Assembly: GCA_937923345.1 (NCBI GenBank)
Contig: CAKZVJ010000034.1
Coordinates: forward strand, 1-39,493
From: an uncultured Saprospiraceae bacterium
Lineage (GTDB): Bacteria; Bacteroidota; Bacteroidia; Chitinophagales; Saprospiraceae
DNA: 39,493 nt
Direction of reading: 5' to 3'
In this document: positions 24,525 to 32,908 of the stretch, piece by piece
How positions within the stretch are numbered: the stretch's first letter is position 1
Layout: every line of letters starts with the position of its first letter
Notes under the pieces: generated by a model
Seen by the model: only the letters and a program-made list of their open reading frames with translations
The model's database searches: none
Told to the model about the DNA's origin: nothing
Program-made: the position numbers and the translations under genes

Positions 24525-26345
24525 ATGAATTCACTTCGGGATATGTTCTCCTATATCATGCCTTATAAAGGACGTGTAGCACTGAATGTGGTTTGCAATG
24601 TCCTCATGGTGATATTCTCTGTGTTTTCCATTACCCTATTCATTCCATTCCTAAATATTATTTTGGATCAAGCGGAGTTGGTTACAGTTAAACCAGAGAT
24701 TTCTTATTTTGATCTAGCAACAATAGTAGATTCATTTGAATTTTATTTTTCGCAAATCATCATTGAGAAAGGAAAACAAAAAGCACTTGGTTTTGTGCTT
24801 GGTGCTCTGCTGGCTTCCTATTTTATGCGAAACGTGTTTAGGTATCTCTCTTTGTTTTTTATAACACCAGCAAGAAATGGAGTAGTTAGAGATATCAGGC
24901 AGAAGATGTTTGAAAAAACTATGGTATTGCCTATCGGTTTTTTTAATGAGCGAAAGCGGGGAGATATTATTTCTAGAGTAAGTAATGATGTACATGAATT
25001 GCAATGGAGCATCTTGCACATGGTAGAGGTTGTCATTCGCGAACCTTTAATGATAGTAGGCTCCTTAGCAGTTATGTTATTTATAAGTGCAAAGCTAACC
25101 CTATTCGTCATCTTATTATTGGTCGTATCGAGTATACTGATAGGCGCAATAGGTAGAGCTTTGAAGCGAAAATCCAGCGAAGCGCAAAGCAAACTGGGGA
25201 CGCTCATGTCACTTTTTGAGCAAGGTTTATCTGGCCTGAAAGTGATCAAGGCTTTTAATGCCCAAGAATATCAAACAGATAAGTTTTTGAAAGTCAACAA
25301 TGACTATAAGGACGTGCTCACAAGACTGTTGTGGAGGAGAGATATTTCTTCGCCCCTTTCAGAATTTTTAGGAATAGGGATCTTTGCCATTTTGATTTTC
25401 TATGGCTTTGAACTTATCCAACAGGGTGCATTGGTACCCGCTACCTTTATTGCATTTATTATGGCTTTTTGGAATGTTACTGAACCGGCCAAAAAGCTTA
25501 GTAACGCCTATTACAATATCCGAAAAGGCATGGCTGCTGTAGAAAGAGTAAATGATATTATCCATCAAGAAAATACTATCATAGATAAGCCAAACGCTAA
25601 ATCTATTGATGCATTCCAAGAGGGTATCTTTTTCGAAAATGTGAGCTTTGCGTATACCGAAGAGGGAGACACCGTTTTAAAAAATATTGACCTTGAAATT
25701 CCAAAAGGGAAGGTGATAGCGCTAGTTGGGCCATCAGGAGGAGGGAAGTCTACTTTGGTAGACTTGATCAGCCGCTTTCATGATGTAAGTAGCGGAGCTA
25801 TCAAACTAGATGGTGTTGATATTCGTGATCTCCAGCTGAAAGATTTGAGAAACCAATTTGGTCTTGTCACTCAAGAACCTATCTTGTTTAATGATACTAT
25901 TTATAACAATATCACATTTGGCTACGAAAACGTCTCTGAAGAGCAAGTTATAAAAGCTGCCAAGATTGCTAACGCTCATCAATTTATAGTCGAAAGCGAA
26001 AATGGATATCAAACCAATATTGGAGATAGTGGTACCAAACTAAGTGGCGGGCAACGGCAGCGCTTAACTATCGCTAGAGCTATTCTAAGAGATCCACCTA
26101 TTTTGATATTGGATGAGGCAACTTCAGCGCTAGACTCCAAATCAGAAAAGCTAGTCCAGCAGTCCATTCGGCAAGTAATGGAAAATAGAACCGCTATTAT
26201 TATCGCTCATCGCTTGAGTACGATTCAGCATGCAGACGAAATAGTAGTGTTAAAGGAGGGGGAAATCATTGAAAAAGGCAGTCATGAGACCTTGATGGAA
26301 AACGCAGGAGACTACCAAAAACTGGTTAAAATGCAGCTATTTTAG
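24525..26345 (+). CDS. MsbA-like ABC exporter (fused permease and ATPase)
   Basis: A 606-residue half-transporter. The N-terminal part has six transmembrane helices (about residues 15-325), with the coupling stretch 'FNERKRGDIISRVSNDVHELQ' in between. The nucleotide-binding domain has Walker A 'GPSGGGKST' (about 401-409), a Q-loop in 'LVTQEP', the signature 'LSGGQRQRL' (about 506), Walker B 'ILILDEATSALD' (about 525-536) and an H-loop in 'AHRLST' (about 562). It would work as a homodimer. Lipid A flipping is the classic job of such proteins, but drug or lipid export is equally possible. It is transcribed alone, with 98 bp after accC. Confidence 0.92.
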   Translation: MNSLRDMFSYIMPYKGRVALNVVCNVLMVIFSVFSITLFIPFLNIILDQAELVTVKPEISYFDLATIVDSFEFYFSQIIIEKGKQKALGFVLGALLASYFMRNVFRYLSLFFITPARNGVVRDIRQKMFEKTMVLPIGFFNERKRGDIISRVSNDVHELQWSILHMVEVVIREPLMIVGSLAVMLFISAKLTLFVILLLVVSSILIGAIGRALKRKSSEAQSKLGTLMSLFEQGLSGLKVIKAFNAQEYQTDKFLKVNNDYKDVLTRLLWRRDISSPLSEFLGIGIFAILIFYGFELIQQGALVPATFIAFIMAFWNVTEPAKKLSNAYYNIRKGMAAVERVNDIIHQENTIIDKPNAKSIDAFQEGIFFENVSFAYTEEGDTVLKNIDLEIPKGKVIALVGPSGGGKSTLVDLISRFHDVSSGAIKLDGVDIRDLQLKDLRNQFGLVTQEPILFNDTIYNNITFGYENVSEEQVIKAAKIANAHQFIVESENGYQTNIGDSGTKLSGGQRQRLTIARAILRDPPILILDEATSALDSKSEKLVQQSIRQVMENRTAIIIAHRLSTIQHADEIVVLKEGEIIEKGSHETLMENAGDYQKLVKMQLF

Positions 26346-26478
26346 CTAGCTAAGGAATCACTGTGGCATCATTTACAACCTTTTATCAAAATTGGCTGTT
26401 AATTCTTTCTTAAATCAAGTTTCTTCCTTGAGAATTAGTTAACTTTATCTGTTCCTAACTACACTTATAATATAGTAT

Positions 26479-27630
26479 ATGGATAAATTTTACAAAACAT
26501 TCATTTTTATCTTATTTGCTGGTTTTTCTACACTCCAAGCACAGATTACTATATCTAACACTTACTTTCCTAATGTTGGTGATACCATCAGTAGTGTCAA
26601 TATCACCCCATTGCTTGGCGAAATACCAATCACCGCAGGAGGTGGAAACCAACTATGGGACTTTAGTCAGGTACAAACCAATGGTGTTGTGAGTTCCGAT
26701 ACGTATATAGACCCTGCGACTGTAGATACCCTTGGGGCATTTCCATCTGCTAATTTAGCACTAAGCGGCAATGGTAATGGAGTGACTTATTTTAGAAAAG
26801 ATGATACTTCATTTGAGTTGCTAGGGTTTGTAGGATTGGATCCTACCGGTTTTGGATTGAACCTTGTTACCTCTTTTCAACCTCCTTTGGTAGATAGAAC
26901 TGCTCCACTAGATTTTTTAGATCTCAATACATACAGCACGGCTGCCGTTGTTCCATTTGGAGCTGATGTTTTACCTGGAGGAGTTTTTGATAGTTTGCCT
27001 TTGGCTCCGGATTCTATTCGAATACTAGTAGAGTTGGATCAAGTAGATTTGGTAGATGCCTGGGGTACAGTTACGCTTACGGGCAACAAGTCGTACGAAG
27101 TGCTTCGTCAAAAGAGAGTGCAGACCACAGAAACAAGATTAGAAATAAAAGTACCTATCCTTGATTGGTTAGATGTCACGGACCAATTTGGTGGGCAATC
27201 TGGCGGATTTTTGGGGATGGATACCATTGTAACTATGACTTATTGGGCAGAAGGAGTACCAGAACCCATTGCGGAAATGACACTCGATGGAGATGAAGAA
27301 AACGTGACCTCTTTTACCTATAGGAATGATGAAATTATAACTTCTACAGTGCCCATAGAGCGCGCTGGTTATGAAAATGTGTATGCCTATCCAAATCCAG
27401 CCATTAACTACGCAAAATTTGACTGCGTAAATCTCAAGCCCGACTTTTACGATTTGAAGATTTACAACATACTTGGTTTAGAAGCATATACGGAGCGATA
27501 TTTTATCTCTGGCAATAAAATGCTAAAGGTAGATTTGGGGGATTTCAGAAAAGGGACCTATCTCTATAGCTTGGTAGATACTACAGGAAAAGTCATAACG
27601 ACTAAGCGTCTGGTAGTTATCCGTCCATAA
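26479..27630 (+). CDS. Secreted protein with T9SS type A sorting domain
   Basis: A 383-residue protein with a signal peptide (1-21, ending 'STLQAQ'), a beta-rich body of unknown function and a C-terminal sorting domain. The latter (about residues 305-383) begins 'YENVYAYPNPAINYAKF' and ends 'TGKVITTKRLVV', the standard Por-secretion type A layout. It should cross the outer membrane by type IX secretion and be anchored or released after C-terminal cleavage. The body has no recognisable catalytic motif. It stands alone, with 133 bp upstream and 383 bp downstream. Confidence 0.85.
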   Translation: MDKFYKTFIFILFAGFSTLQAQITISNTYFPNVGDTISSVNITPLLGEIPITAGGGNQLWDFSQVQTNGVVSSDTYIDPATVDTLGAFPSANLALSGNGNGVTYFRKDDTSFELLGFVGLDPTGFGLNLVTSFQPPLVDRTAPLDFLDLNTYSTAAVVPFGADVLPGGVFDSLPLAPDSIRILVELDQVDLVDAWGTVTLTGNKSYEVLRQKRVQTTETRLEIKVPILDWLDVTDQFGGQSGGFLGMDTIVTMTYWAEGVPEPIAEMTLDGDEENVTSFTYRNDEIITSTVPIERAGYENVYAYPNPAINYAKFDCVNLKPDFYDLKIYNILGLEAYTERYFISGNKMLKVDLGDFRKGTYLYSLVDTTGKVITTKRLVVIRP

Positions 27631-28013
27631 ACAAGGTCTACCTACTTTCTTATTTTCAATAATTGTGCTTATAATCTTGGTTTATGCTGGGGGTCTGCGT
27701 AGTACATATCCTTATTAATAGTGGAGCATTGTAGTATTAGACATATGATCATCTAATCGATAGACTGATCACAAATGGTAATAAACCATTAGAAATGCAC
27801 TGCTAGTTTAGGTTCAATTTATAGGTACACTGTATTGGGAGGTGCAAGCTCTATTCGAAAACAAATGCTTTTGCTTGCCCTTGTATTTATCTTTATAGTT
27901 AGATATACAGCAGTTTATTAATTCTATTTTACATATTTTTGCGGCTTATAGCGCAAGGTATTTGATAAATAGATGCTGAGTATAAATCCAAATCAAAGAA
28001 TAACCAATCTATA
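27631..28013. other. 383-bp intergenic region upstream of trkA
   Basis: No coding frame or RNA gene is recognised. A 6-bp inverted repeat GCAAGC (27844-27849) and GCTTGC (27873-27878) encloses a 23-nt loop. A good -7 box sits at 27934-27941. I looked for a potassium or c-di-AMP responsive leader in front of trkA and see no known consensus. Confidence 0.45.
27934..27941 (+). promoter_or_regulatory. Promoter -7 box for trkAH
   Basis: TATTTTTG matches the Bacteroidota TAnnTTTG consensus exactly. A TTTA word at 27914-27917 could serve as a weak -33 box, 16 bp upstream. Transcription would start near 27945, leaving a leader of roughly 70 nt before trkA. Confidence 0.5.
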
Positions 28014-29354
28014 ATGAAAATTGTAATTGCTGGAGCAGGTTCGGTCGGCTATCATCTTTCTAAACTTCTTTGTATTGAAAATCAAGATATAACCTTGATT
28101 GATAAAGATGAAAAGGTGTTAGAAAGAGTACAAAGTGGCCTAGATGTAATGACTGTATGTGGAAACGCTTGTTCTAGTGAGCTGCTAAAGCATTCCATGG
28201 TAGGCGAGGCAGATCTGTTTATAGCGGTAACCACCTCTGAAGAAACCAATTTATTATCGGCTATATTAGCCAAGCAAAAAGGAGCAAAGACAACGATCGC
28301 TAGAGTCAACAACAATGACTTTCTCACTTCTACCCAAAAAGCGTACTTCAATCAGATAGGAATAGATAAAATATTTTCGCCCAATCGCTTAGCGGTGAAC
28401 GAGATTACTAGATTACTTAAAAGAGCTTCCTTAACAGATATTTTTGACTTTGACAATGCTGAAATTAGTATTGTTGGATTTACGATAGATAACAATTCTA
28501 GTCTAGTCAATAAGAGGATAGCTGATATAGGAAAGTTAGATTCTAGCATAGAATATAGAGGGGTAGCATTGCTGCGAGGGCATAAAACCCTAATTCCAAG
28601 AAGTACAACAAAGCTACTCAAAGCCGATCATCTATATTTGAGTTTAGCCAATAAGAACCTAGACAAATTTCTCCCATTGCTTGGTAAAGAAACCAAACCA
28701 ATAAGAAATGTGATGATCATTGGGGACTCACTCTTGGCATTTAATACTGCTAAAGCCTTGCAAAATCAATACGCTGTCAAATTGATTTTGAAGTCTGAGG
28801 AGATGGCCAATCAGTTTTTGGAAGATTTAGATAATTGCTTGGTCATAGTAGGCGATCCTAGTAGTAAAGATTTATTGGAGCAAGAGGGGCTTAACAATAT
28901 GGATGCTTTTATAGCCTTGACACCAAATTCTGAAGTGAATATCTTGTCAAGTTTGCTAGCTGAAGAGAGTGGTGTCTATAAAACTATCGCCAAGGTGGAT
29001 AATGATGTCTACACACATATATCCCAAAATATTGGCATCGATACGATTATCAATAAAAAAATAATTGCTGCAAATAATATTTTTAGATTTGTCAGAAAAG
29101 GCAAGGTAGAAGCCATTGCGACACTGCATGGCGTGGATGCAGAAATCATTGAATTCAAAATTTCTAAAACAAGCATTAAGACGCATTGTCCAATAAAAAA
29201 TCTCCATCTTCCTAAAGCAAGCATCGTAGCTGGAGTGGTGCGAGATGGTATAGGTATTATTCCTACTGGGGACTTTTTACTTGCGCCCGATGATAAACTT
29301 ATTGTATTTGCATTACCCAGTTCCATCAATAAAATAGAGGAAATATTCAAATGA
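28014..29354 (+). CDS. trkA: Trk potassium uptake regulatory subunit TrkA
   Basis: A 446-residue peripheral membrane protein with two tandem RCK units, each a Rossmann TrkA-N plus TrkA-C domain. It gates the TrkH channel in response to bound nucleotide. The first unit has an intact 'GAGSVG' dinucleotide loop (residues 7-12) and acidic 'LIDKDE' after strand 2. In the second unit the corresponding stretch, 'IIGDSLLAFNTAKAL' (about residues 235-249), lacks the glycine triplet, so it may not bind nucleotide the same way. The stop codon overlaps the trkH start by four bases (ATGA), giving translational coupling. Confidence 0.95.
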   Translation: MKIVIAGAGSVGYHLSKLLCIENQDITLIDKDEKVLERVQSGLDVMTVCGNACSSELLKHSMVGEADLFIAVTTSEETNLLSAILAKQKGAKTTIARVNNNDFLTSTQKAYFNQIGIDKIFSPNRLAVNEITRLLKRASLTDIFDFDNAEISIVGFTIDNNSSLVNKRIADIGKLDSSIEYRGVALLRGHKTLIPRSTTKLLKADHLYLSLANKNLDKFLPLLGKETKPIRNVMIIGDSLLAFNTAKALQNQYAVKLILKSEEMANQFLEDLDNCLVIVGDPSSKDLLEQEGLNNMDAFIALTPNSEVNILSSLLAEESGVYKTIAKVDNDVYTHISQNIGIDTIINKKIIAANNIFRFVRKGKVEAIATLHGVDAEIIEFKISKTSIKTHCPIKNLHLPKASIVAGVVRDGIGIIPTGDFLLAPDDKLIVFALPSSINKIEEIFK

Positions 29355-30823
29355 GAAGCCTAAACTTGATGCCGATAGTTGGTATACTAGGAGTGATTAT
29401 TTCTTGTGTGGGATTGTTGATGCTCATACCTGCCATTTATTCTCTTTTTTTCGAATCTCATTTATCTAAATATCTCTTTGCTACTAGTTTTTTTACAATA
29501 GTATCAGGAGTATTCATATTCAAAATAATTCCCAGAGATAAACCTATTCTAGACAAACGACAAAGCTATCTTTTAGTACTATTTGCCTGGCTCACTACGG
29601 CTATACTTTCTGCTTTACCTTATTTGTTTTCCAACATAAATTTTGATTGGTCAATGGCATTTTTTGAGAGTATGTCAGGCCTTACTACTACGGGAGCAAC
29701 CATCATAAAAGACCTAAGCCAGATACCGAAGAGCATCCTACTCTGGAGAAGTTTGACCCAGTGGCTTGGAGGGATGGGCATCATAGTATTGACTATCGCG
29801 ATTTTCCCTTTACTAGGTTTAGGGGGAGTCAATTTATTTTCAGCGGAATCTCCAGGACCGACCTCCATCAAGCTCCATCCGCGCATCAAGGAAACAGCCA
29901 AGCGATTGTGGCTCATATATGTCGGATTGACTATAGCCTTGACTTTTATTTTGTTCTTTGAGGGTATGACTTTTTTCAACGCCGTAAACCATGCTTTGAC
30001 TACCATTGCCACTGGGGGATTTTCTACCCACAATGAGAGTATAGGCTTTTATGAGTCCCCTTTGATTCAATATACCATCATCTTGTTTATGTTCATTGCC
30101 GGTATGAATTATTCGCTAATATTTTTAAGTCTGAAAGGCTCCTTCAGAAGAGTGATAGTTAATGCAGAGTTAAAATTATATTTTAGATTGGTATTTATTA
30201 TGGCAGGATTGATAGCAGTATTAATCATGATTACCGCTTCATTTTCTGCGGAGCCGGCCTTTCGGCAAGCCCTTTTTCATGTGGTCTCGCTGGTGACTAC
30301 GACAGGGTACATCACATCAGATTATAGCCTGTGGCATCCATTTCTAACCTTCCTGTTTTTTTGTCTTTTATTCTGTGGAGCCTGCTCTGGATCAACCTCG
30401 GGTGGGATCAAGGTGATTCGACATTTGGTGTTTGCCAAAAATGCCCTCTTGGAGTACAAGCGCATGTTGCACTCCAATGCTATGCTGCGCGTTCGTGTTG
30501 GGAAAGAACTTGTCAAACAAAGCATCATCAATAACGTACTTGTTTTTCTGCTGACCTATTTATTGGTATTTTTTATAGGAACCACTTTGATGGTTTTGGT
30601 CTTGCCTAGAACCGATCTTATACTTCTGGATGCAGTGAGCCTAGTGGCGACCTCATTAGGCAACGTCGGCCCCGCCATCGGTGGAGAGTATGGCCCAACT
30701 AACAACTTTTTTGAAATTCCTGTTTTAGGAAAGTATATCCTAAGCATCATTATGTTGATTGGGCGTCTTGAAATATTTACCGTACTCATTATTTTCACCT
30801 CCTATTTTTGGAAAGAGAATTAG
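29351..30823 (+). CDS. trkH: Trk-type potassium transporter membrane subunit TrkH
   Basis: A 490-residue channel-like protein made of four membrane-pore-membrane repeats. The four selectivity-filter loops are visible with their glycines: 'GLTTTGATI', 'TTIATGGFSTHN', 'LVTTTGYITSD' and 'VATSLGNVGPAIG'. It imports K+ together with TrkA, whose gene overlaps it by four bases. There is no intrinsic terminator at its end; the transcript would run into the structured repeat that starts at 30867, 43 bp after the stop. Confidence 0.95.
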   Translation: MRSLNLMPIVGILGVIISCVGLLMLIPAIYSLFFESHLSKYLFATSFFTIVSGVFIFKIIPRDKPILDKRQSYLLVLFAWLTTAILSALPYLFSNINFDWSMAFFESMSGLTTTGATIIKDLSQIPKSILLWRSLTQWLGGMGIIVLTIAIFPLLGLGGVNLFSAESPGPTSIKLHPRIKETAKRLWLIYVGLTIALTFILFFEGMTFFNAVNHALTTIATGGFSTHNESIGFYESPLIQYTIILFMFIAGMNYSLIFLSLKGSFRRVIVNAELKLYFRLVFIMAGLIAVLIMITASFSAEPAFRQALFHVVSLVTTTGYITSDYSLWHPFLTFLFFCLLFCGACSGSTSGGIKVIRHLVFAKNALLEYKRMLHSNAMLRVRVGKELVKQSIINNVLVFLLTYLLVFFIGTTLMVLVLPRTDLILLDAVSLVATSLGNVGPAIGGEYGPTNNFFEIPVLGKYILSIIMLIGRLEIFTVLIIFTSYFWKEN

Positions 30824-30866
30824 ATTTCGAAAAGTGTAGAATTCTATAAGAGCTTTACTGTACTAA

Positions 30867-30997
30867 GGGGCCATCCCGATCAGTAGAGACGCAAGGTATT
30901 GCATCTCTACTGCCGGGACCACGTCGTCCGCTCTTATCCTATGTACAGACGCATGGCTATGCGTCTGTACATAGGATACCGCTACCACCGTTTGTCC
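30867..30997 (+). repeat. Structured dispersed repeat, copy C
   Basis: GGGGCCATCC start, then a longer first hairpin than in copies A and B: CCCG/CGGG (30875-30878 and 30914-30917) around CAGTAGAGACGCAA (30881-30894) and TTGCATCTCTACTG (30899-30912), with one mismatch. Then CGTCGTCCGCT, a perfect 20-bp hairpin with GGCT loop (arms 30935-30954 and 30959-30978), then CCGCTACCACCGTTTGTCC. The inner hairpin resembles the GTAGAGACGC palindromes that I recall as widespread in cyanobacterial and Bacteroidota genomes. It follows trkH by 43 bp. Confidence 0.85.
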
Positions 30998-31380
30998 TTG
31001 CGCTCTCCGAGCGACTCGCTTCGTCGCAAGCTCCTGCGCACCCGCCTCCATCAAATGAGATAATAGGGAAGTTCAAAAGTAAGAAAGGGATGTTCAGAAG
31101 TAAGAGAAGAACCCCGACAGAGCTTGGCCCGTTTTTTTTTCGAGAGGTGATGATGGATAAAAAAGATGCTGTGCAAGAGACTCTCATCGGATCACCAAAA
31201 TAAAAGTAGACTTTGAACGAAAAATATAGACATACGAGAATAGTCATTACGTTTTTACTGGATATATATCAAATACCAAAAATGAATAGGCGGACACATC
31301 AGCAAGAATCCTGATTGACCCTCCCAATAAGAGGTCCTGTCACTGACAGAAATACACCTCATCATTGTCAAAGTTTTTTC

Positions 31381-31512
31381 GCGTGAGGGATAGAGAAGGC
31401 GACGACCTGAGGGAGTCGGTCCCGATTTTTTTTATCGGGACGGGAGCGCACGTGGACCCTGGAATAGCCCGGTGCTATAGAGGGCTTTTTCTGCCCGAGA
31501 TAGCGCACGCCC
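31381..31512 (+). repeat. GCGTG...CACGC structured intergenic element
   Basis: Bounded by GCGTGAGGGATAG at 31381 and CACGCCC at 31506-31512, whose GCGTG/CACGC ends are complementary. Inside are TCCCGAT/ATCGGGA closing a T-rich loop (31420-31440 region), and AGCCC/GGGCT (about 31466-31485) followed by TTTTT, which looks like an intrinsic terminator on the plus strand. G+C content is well above the flanks. It encodes no plausible protein. It may be a structured RNA or a dispersed palindromic element; similar GCGTGAGGGAT...GCACGCCC blocks are familiar to me from other Bacteroidota intergenic regions, which I cannot check here. Confidence 0.6.
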
Positions 31513-31716
31513 ACTACAACAAAATCACATATAGCGCTCTTCTCCCCACCTAGATGCTAAAGTCTAGACGCATAGCTGATAGCTTCAGCAAAAGCAAATA
31601 TCAGCTTAGTGGTCAAAAAAAAACAGAAAATCCATAAATCGAGAGAAAAATCCTGATTTTCAACCAACTTTTTTCAGTCAGAGGCGCTCTTTACTAGGTA
31701 TTATTTGAAAAAGCGT

Positions 31717-31724
31717 TAATTTTG
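31717..31724 (+). promoter_or_regulatory. Promoter -7 box for bamD operon
   Basis: TAATTTTG is an exact TAnnTTTG match ending 7 bp before the bamD ATG at 31732. With the usual spacing, transcription would begin almost at the start codon, so the mRNA would be leaderless or nearly so. The -33 region shows only a weak TTTA (31690-31693). Confidence 0.5.
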
Positions 31725-31731
31725 CAGGCTT

Positions 31732-32550
31732 ATGAAAAACAGTATCTTCCTTCTCTTACTATCCATAGTCCTCATCAATACGGCTTGTAAGTCAGAATTT
31801 GAGAAGCTCAGAGAGACCGCTGATGTTCCTACTTTATTAGCTAAGGCTGATGAATACTTTGGGGAGAAAGAATATCAAAAAGCACAGACGCTCTATGAAA
31901 GTGTTTTGGGCTCTATCAGAGGGAAGGCAGAGTCGGAGCAATCTTATTTCAACTATGCGTACACGCATTACTATCTTGGACGATACGCTTTGTCTTCGTT
32001 TTACTTCAAGGATTTCGCAGGTAAGTTTATCAATAGTCAACATAGAGAGGAGGCGGATTTTATGTCTGCTATATCCGAATATAAGCAATCTCCATCCTAC
32101 AGATTGGATCAGACAAGTTCGCTCAAGGCGATATCAGCTTTTGAGTTGTTTGTAAATACTTATCCTCAGAGCGAGCGAGTAGCCGAGTGCAATAAGCTCA
32201 TCGATCAAATGAGAACAAAGCTGCAGGAGAAAGCCTATGCAGAAGGAGAGTTATACTTTGATTTGAGGAATTACGAATCGGCTGTCACCTCTTTTGAGAA
32301 TCTGCTAAAAGATTATCCGGAGTCAGCTGACGCGGAAAAAGTAAGATTCATGATTATCAAGGCGGTTTATCTATATGCCAACAATAGCATCGTGACCAAG
32401 CAACCAGAACGGTTTACACGCGTTAAAGATAAGATGAGTGACTTTCGCAAGAAATACCCGAAATCAAGATTCGATGATGAATTGAGAGATATTGTCAATA
32501 CGACTAACAAAAGAATAAAAGCATTAAGAAATGAAGGATATAAAATCTAA
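31732..32550 (+). CDS. bamD: Outer-membrane assembly lipoprotein BamD
   Basis: A 272-residue lipoprotein: signal 1-18 with Cys19 in 'LINTACKSEF', then TPR-like helical repeats ('YFGEKEYQKAQTLYESVL', 'YAYTHYYLGRYALSSFYF', 'YFDLRNYESAVTSFENLL') as in the BamD/YfiO family. It helps BamA fold beta-barrel proteins into the outer membrane. It overlaps the next gene (omega subunit) by 20 bp, and coaBC and the DUF4835 gene follow closely, the conserved Bacteroidota order. Confidence 0.93.
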   Translation: MKNSIFLLLLSIVLINTACKSEFEKLRETADVPTLLAKADEYFGEKEYQKAQTLYESVLGSIRGKAESEQSYFNYAYTHYYLGRYALSSFYFKDFAGKFINSQHREEADFMSAISEYKQSPSYRLDQTSSLKAISAFELFVNTYPQSERVAECNKLIDQMRTKLQEKAYAEGELYFDLRNYESAVTSFENLLKDYPESADAEKVRFMIIKAVYLYANNSIVTKQPERFTRVKDKMSDFRKKYPKSRFDDELRDIVNTTNKRIKALRNEGYKI

Positions 32551-32878
32551 AGTGCAAAGCCTAAATCCGAGTATACAGCCTAAGAATATGGATGTACTCA
32601 TCGGAGAGCATAAGAATATCTACGAATCTTTGGCGATAATCACCAAGAGAGCTAGGCAGCTCAACATAGATTTGAAGAAAGAACTTTACCAAAAGCTGGA
32701 AGAGTTTGCAGAGACTTCTGAGGCAATTGAAGAAATTCACGAAAATAAGGAGCAAATAGAAATATCTAAGTTCTATGAGCGTATTCCTAATCCAGTGATC
32801 ATCTCTATGGATGAGTTCCTCAACGATGAGGTGCACTACAGATACAATGAAAAGAAAAAATATTTCGACGAAGACTAA
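32531..32878 (+). CDS. rpoZ: RNA polymerase omega subunit, Bacteroidota type
   Basis: A 115-residue protein in the position conserved for omega in Bacteroidota, between bamD and coaBC. The core 'NIYESLAIITKRARQLN' (about residues 30-46) matches the omega helix that clamps the beta' C-terminus. The rest, including 'ERIPNPVIISMDEFLNDEV', is specific to this phylum's version. It starts 20 bp inside bamD, so the two are likely translationally coupled. The assignment rests on the helix plus gene order; the sequence is far from the E. coli form. Confidence 0.82.
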   Translation: MKDIKSKVQSLNPSIQPKNMDVLIGEHKNIYESLAIITKRARQLNIDLKKELYQKLEEFAETSEAIEEIHENKEQIEISKFYERIPNPVIISMDEFLNDEVHYRYNEKKKYFDED

Positions 32879-32908
32879 CCTTTTTGCCCAAATCTTGTAA
32901 AATAAACC

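Larger units (their letters stand above)
30824..31731. other. 908-bp non-coding island
   Basis: No gene is supported between trkH and bamD. It holds copy C of the dispersed repeat (30867-30997) with a further CTTGCG/CGCAAG hairpin (30997-31030); a near-direct repeat GTTCARAAGTAAGA (31071-31084 and 31092-31105); a CTGTCA-C-TGACAG palindrome (31337-31349); a second structured element (31381-31512); and the bamD promoter near 31717. Frames crossing the repeats are artefacts of their composition. Confidence 0.6.

Noticed and set aside
27631-28013. Riboswitch or c-di-AMP/potassium leader before trkA
   Set aside because: No conserved core of any known class is recognisable, and the one inverted repeat is short with a long loop.
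30957-31247. 96-codon minus-strand frame in the trkH-bamD gap
   Set aside because: Its N-terminal part is hydrophobic but its C-terminal third translates the repeat element, and there is no family resemblance.
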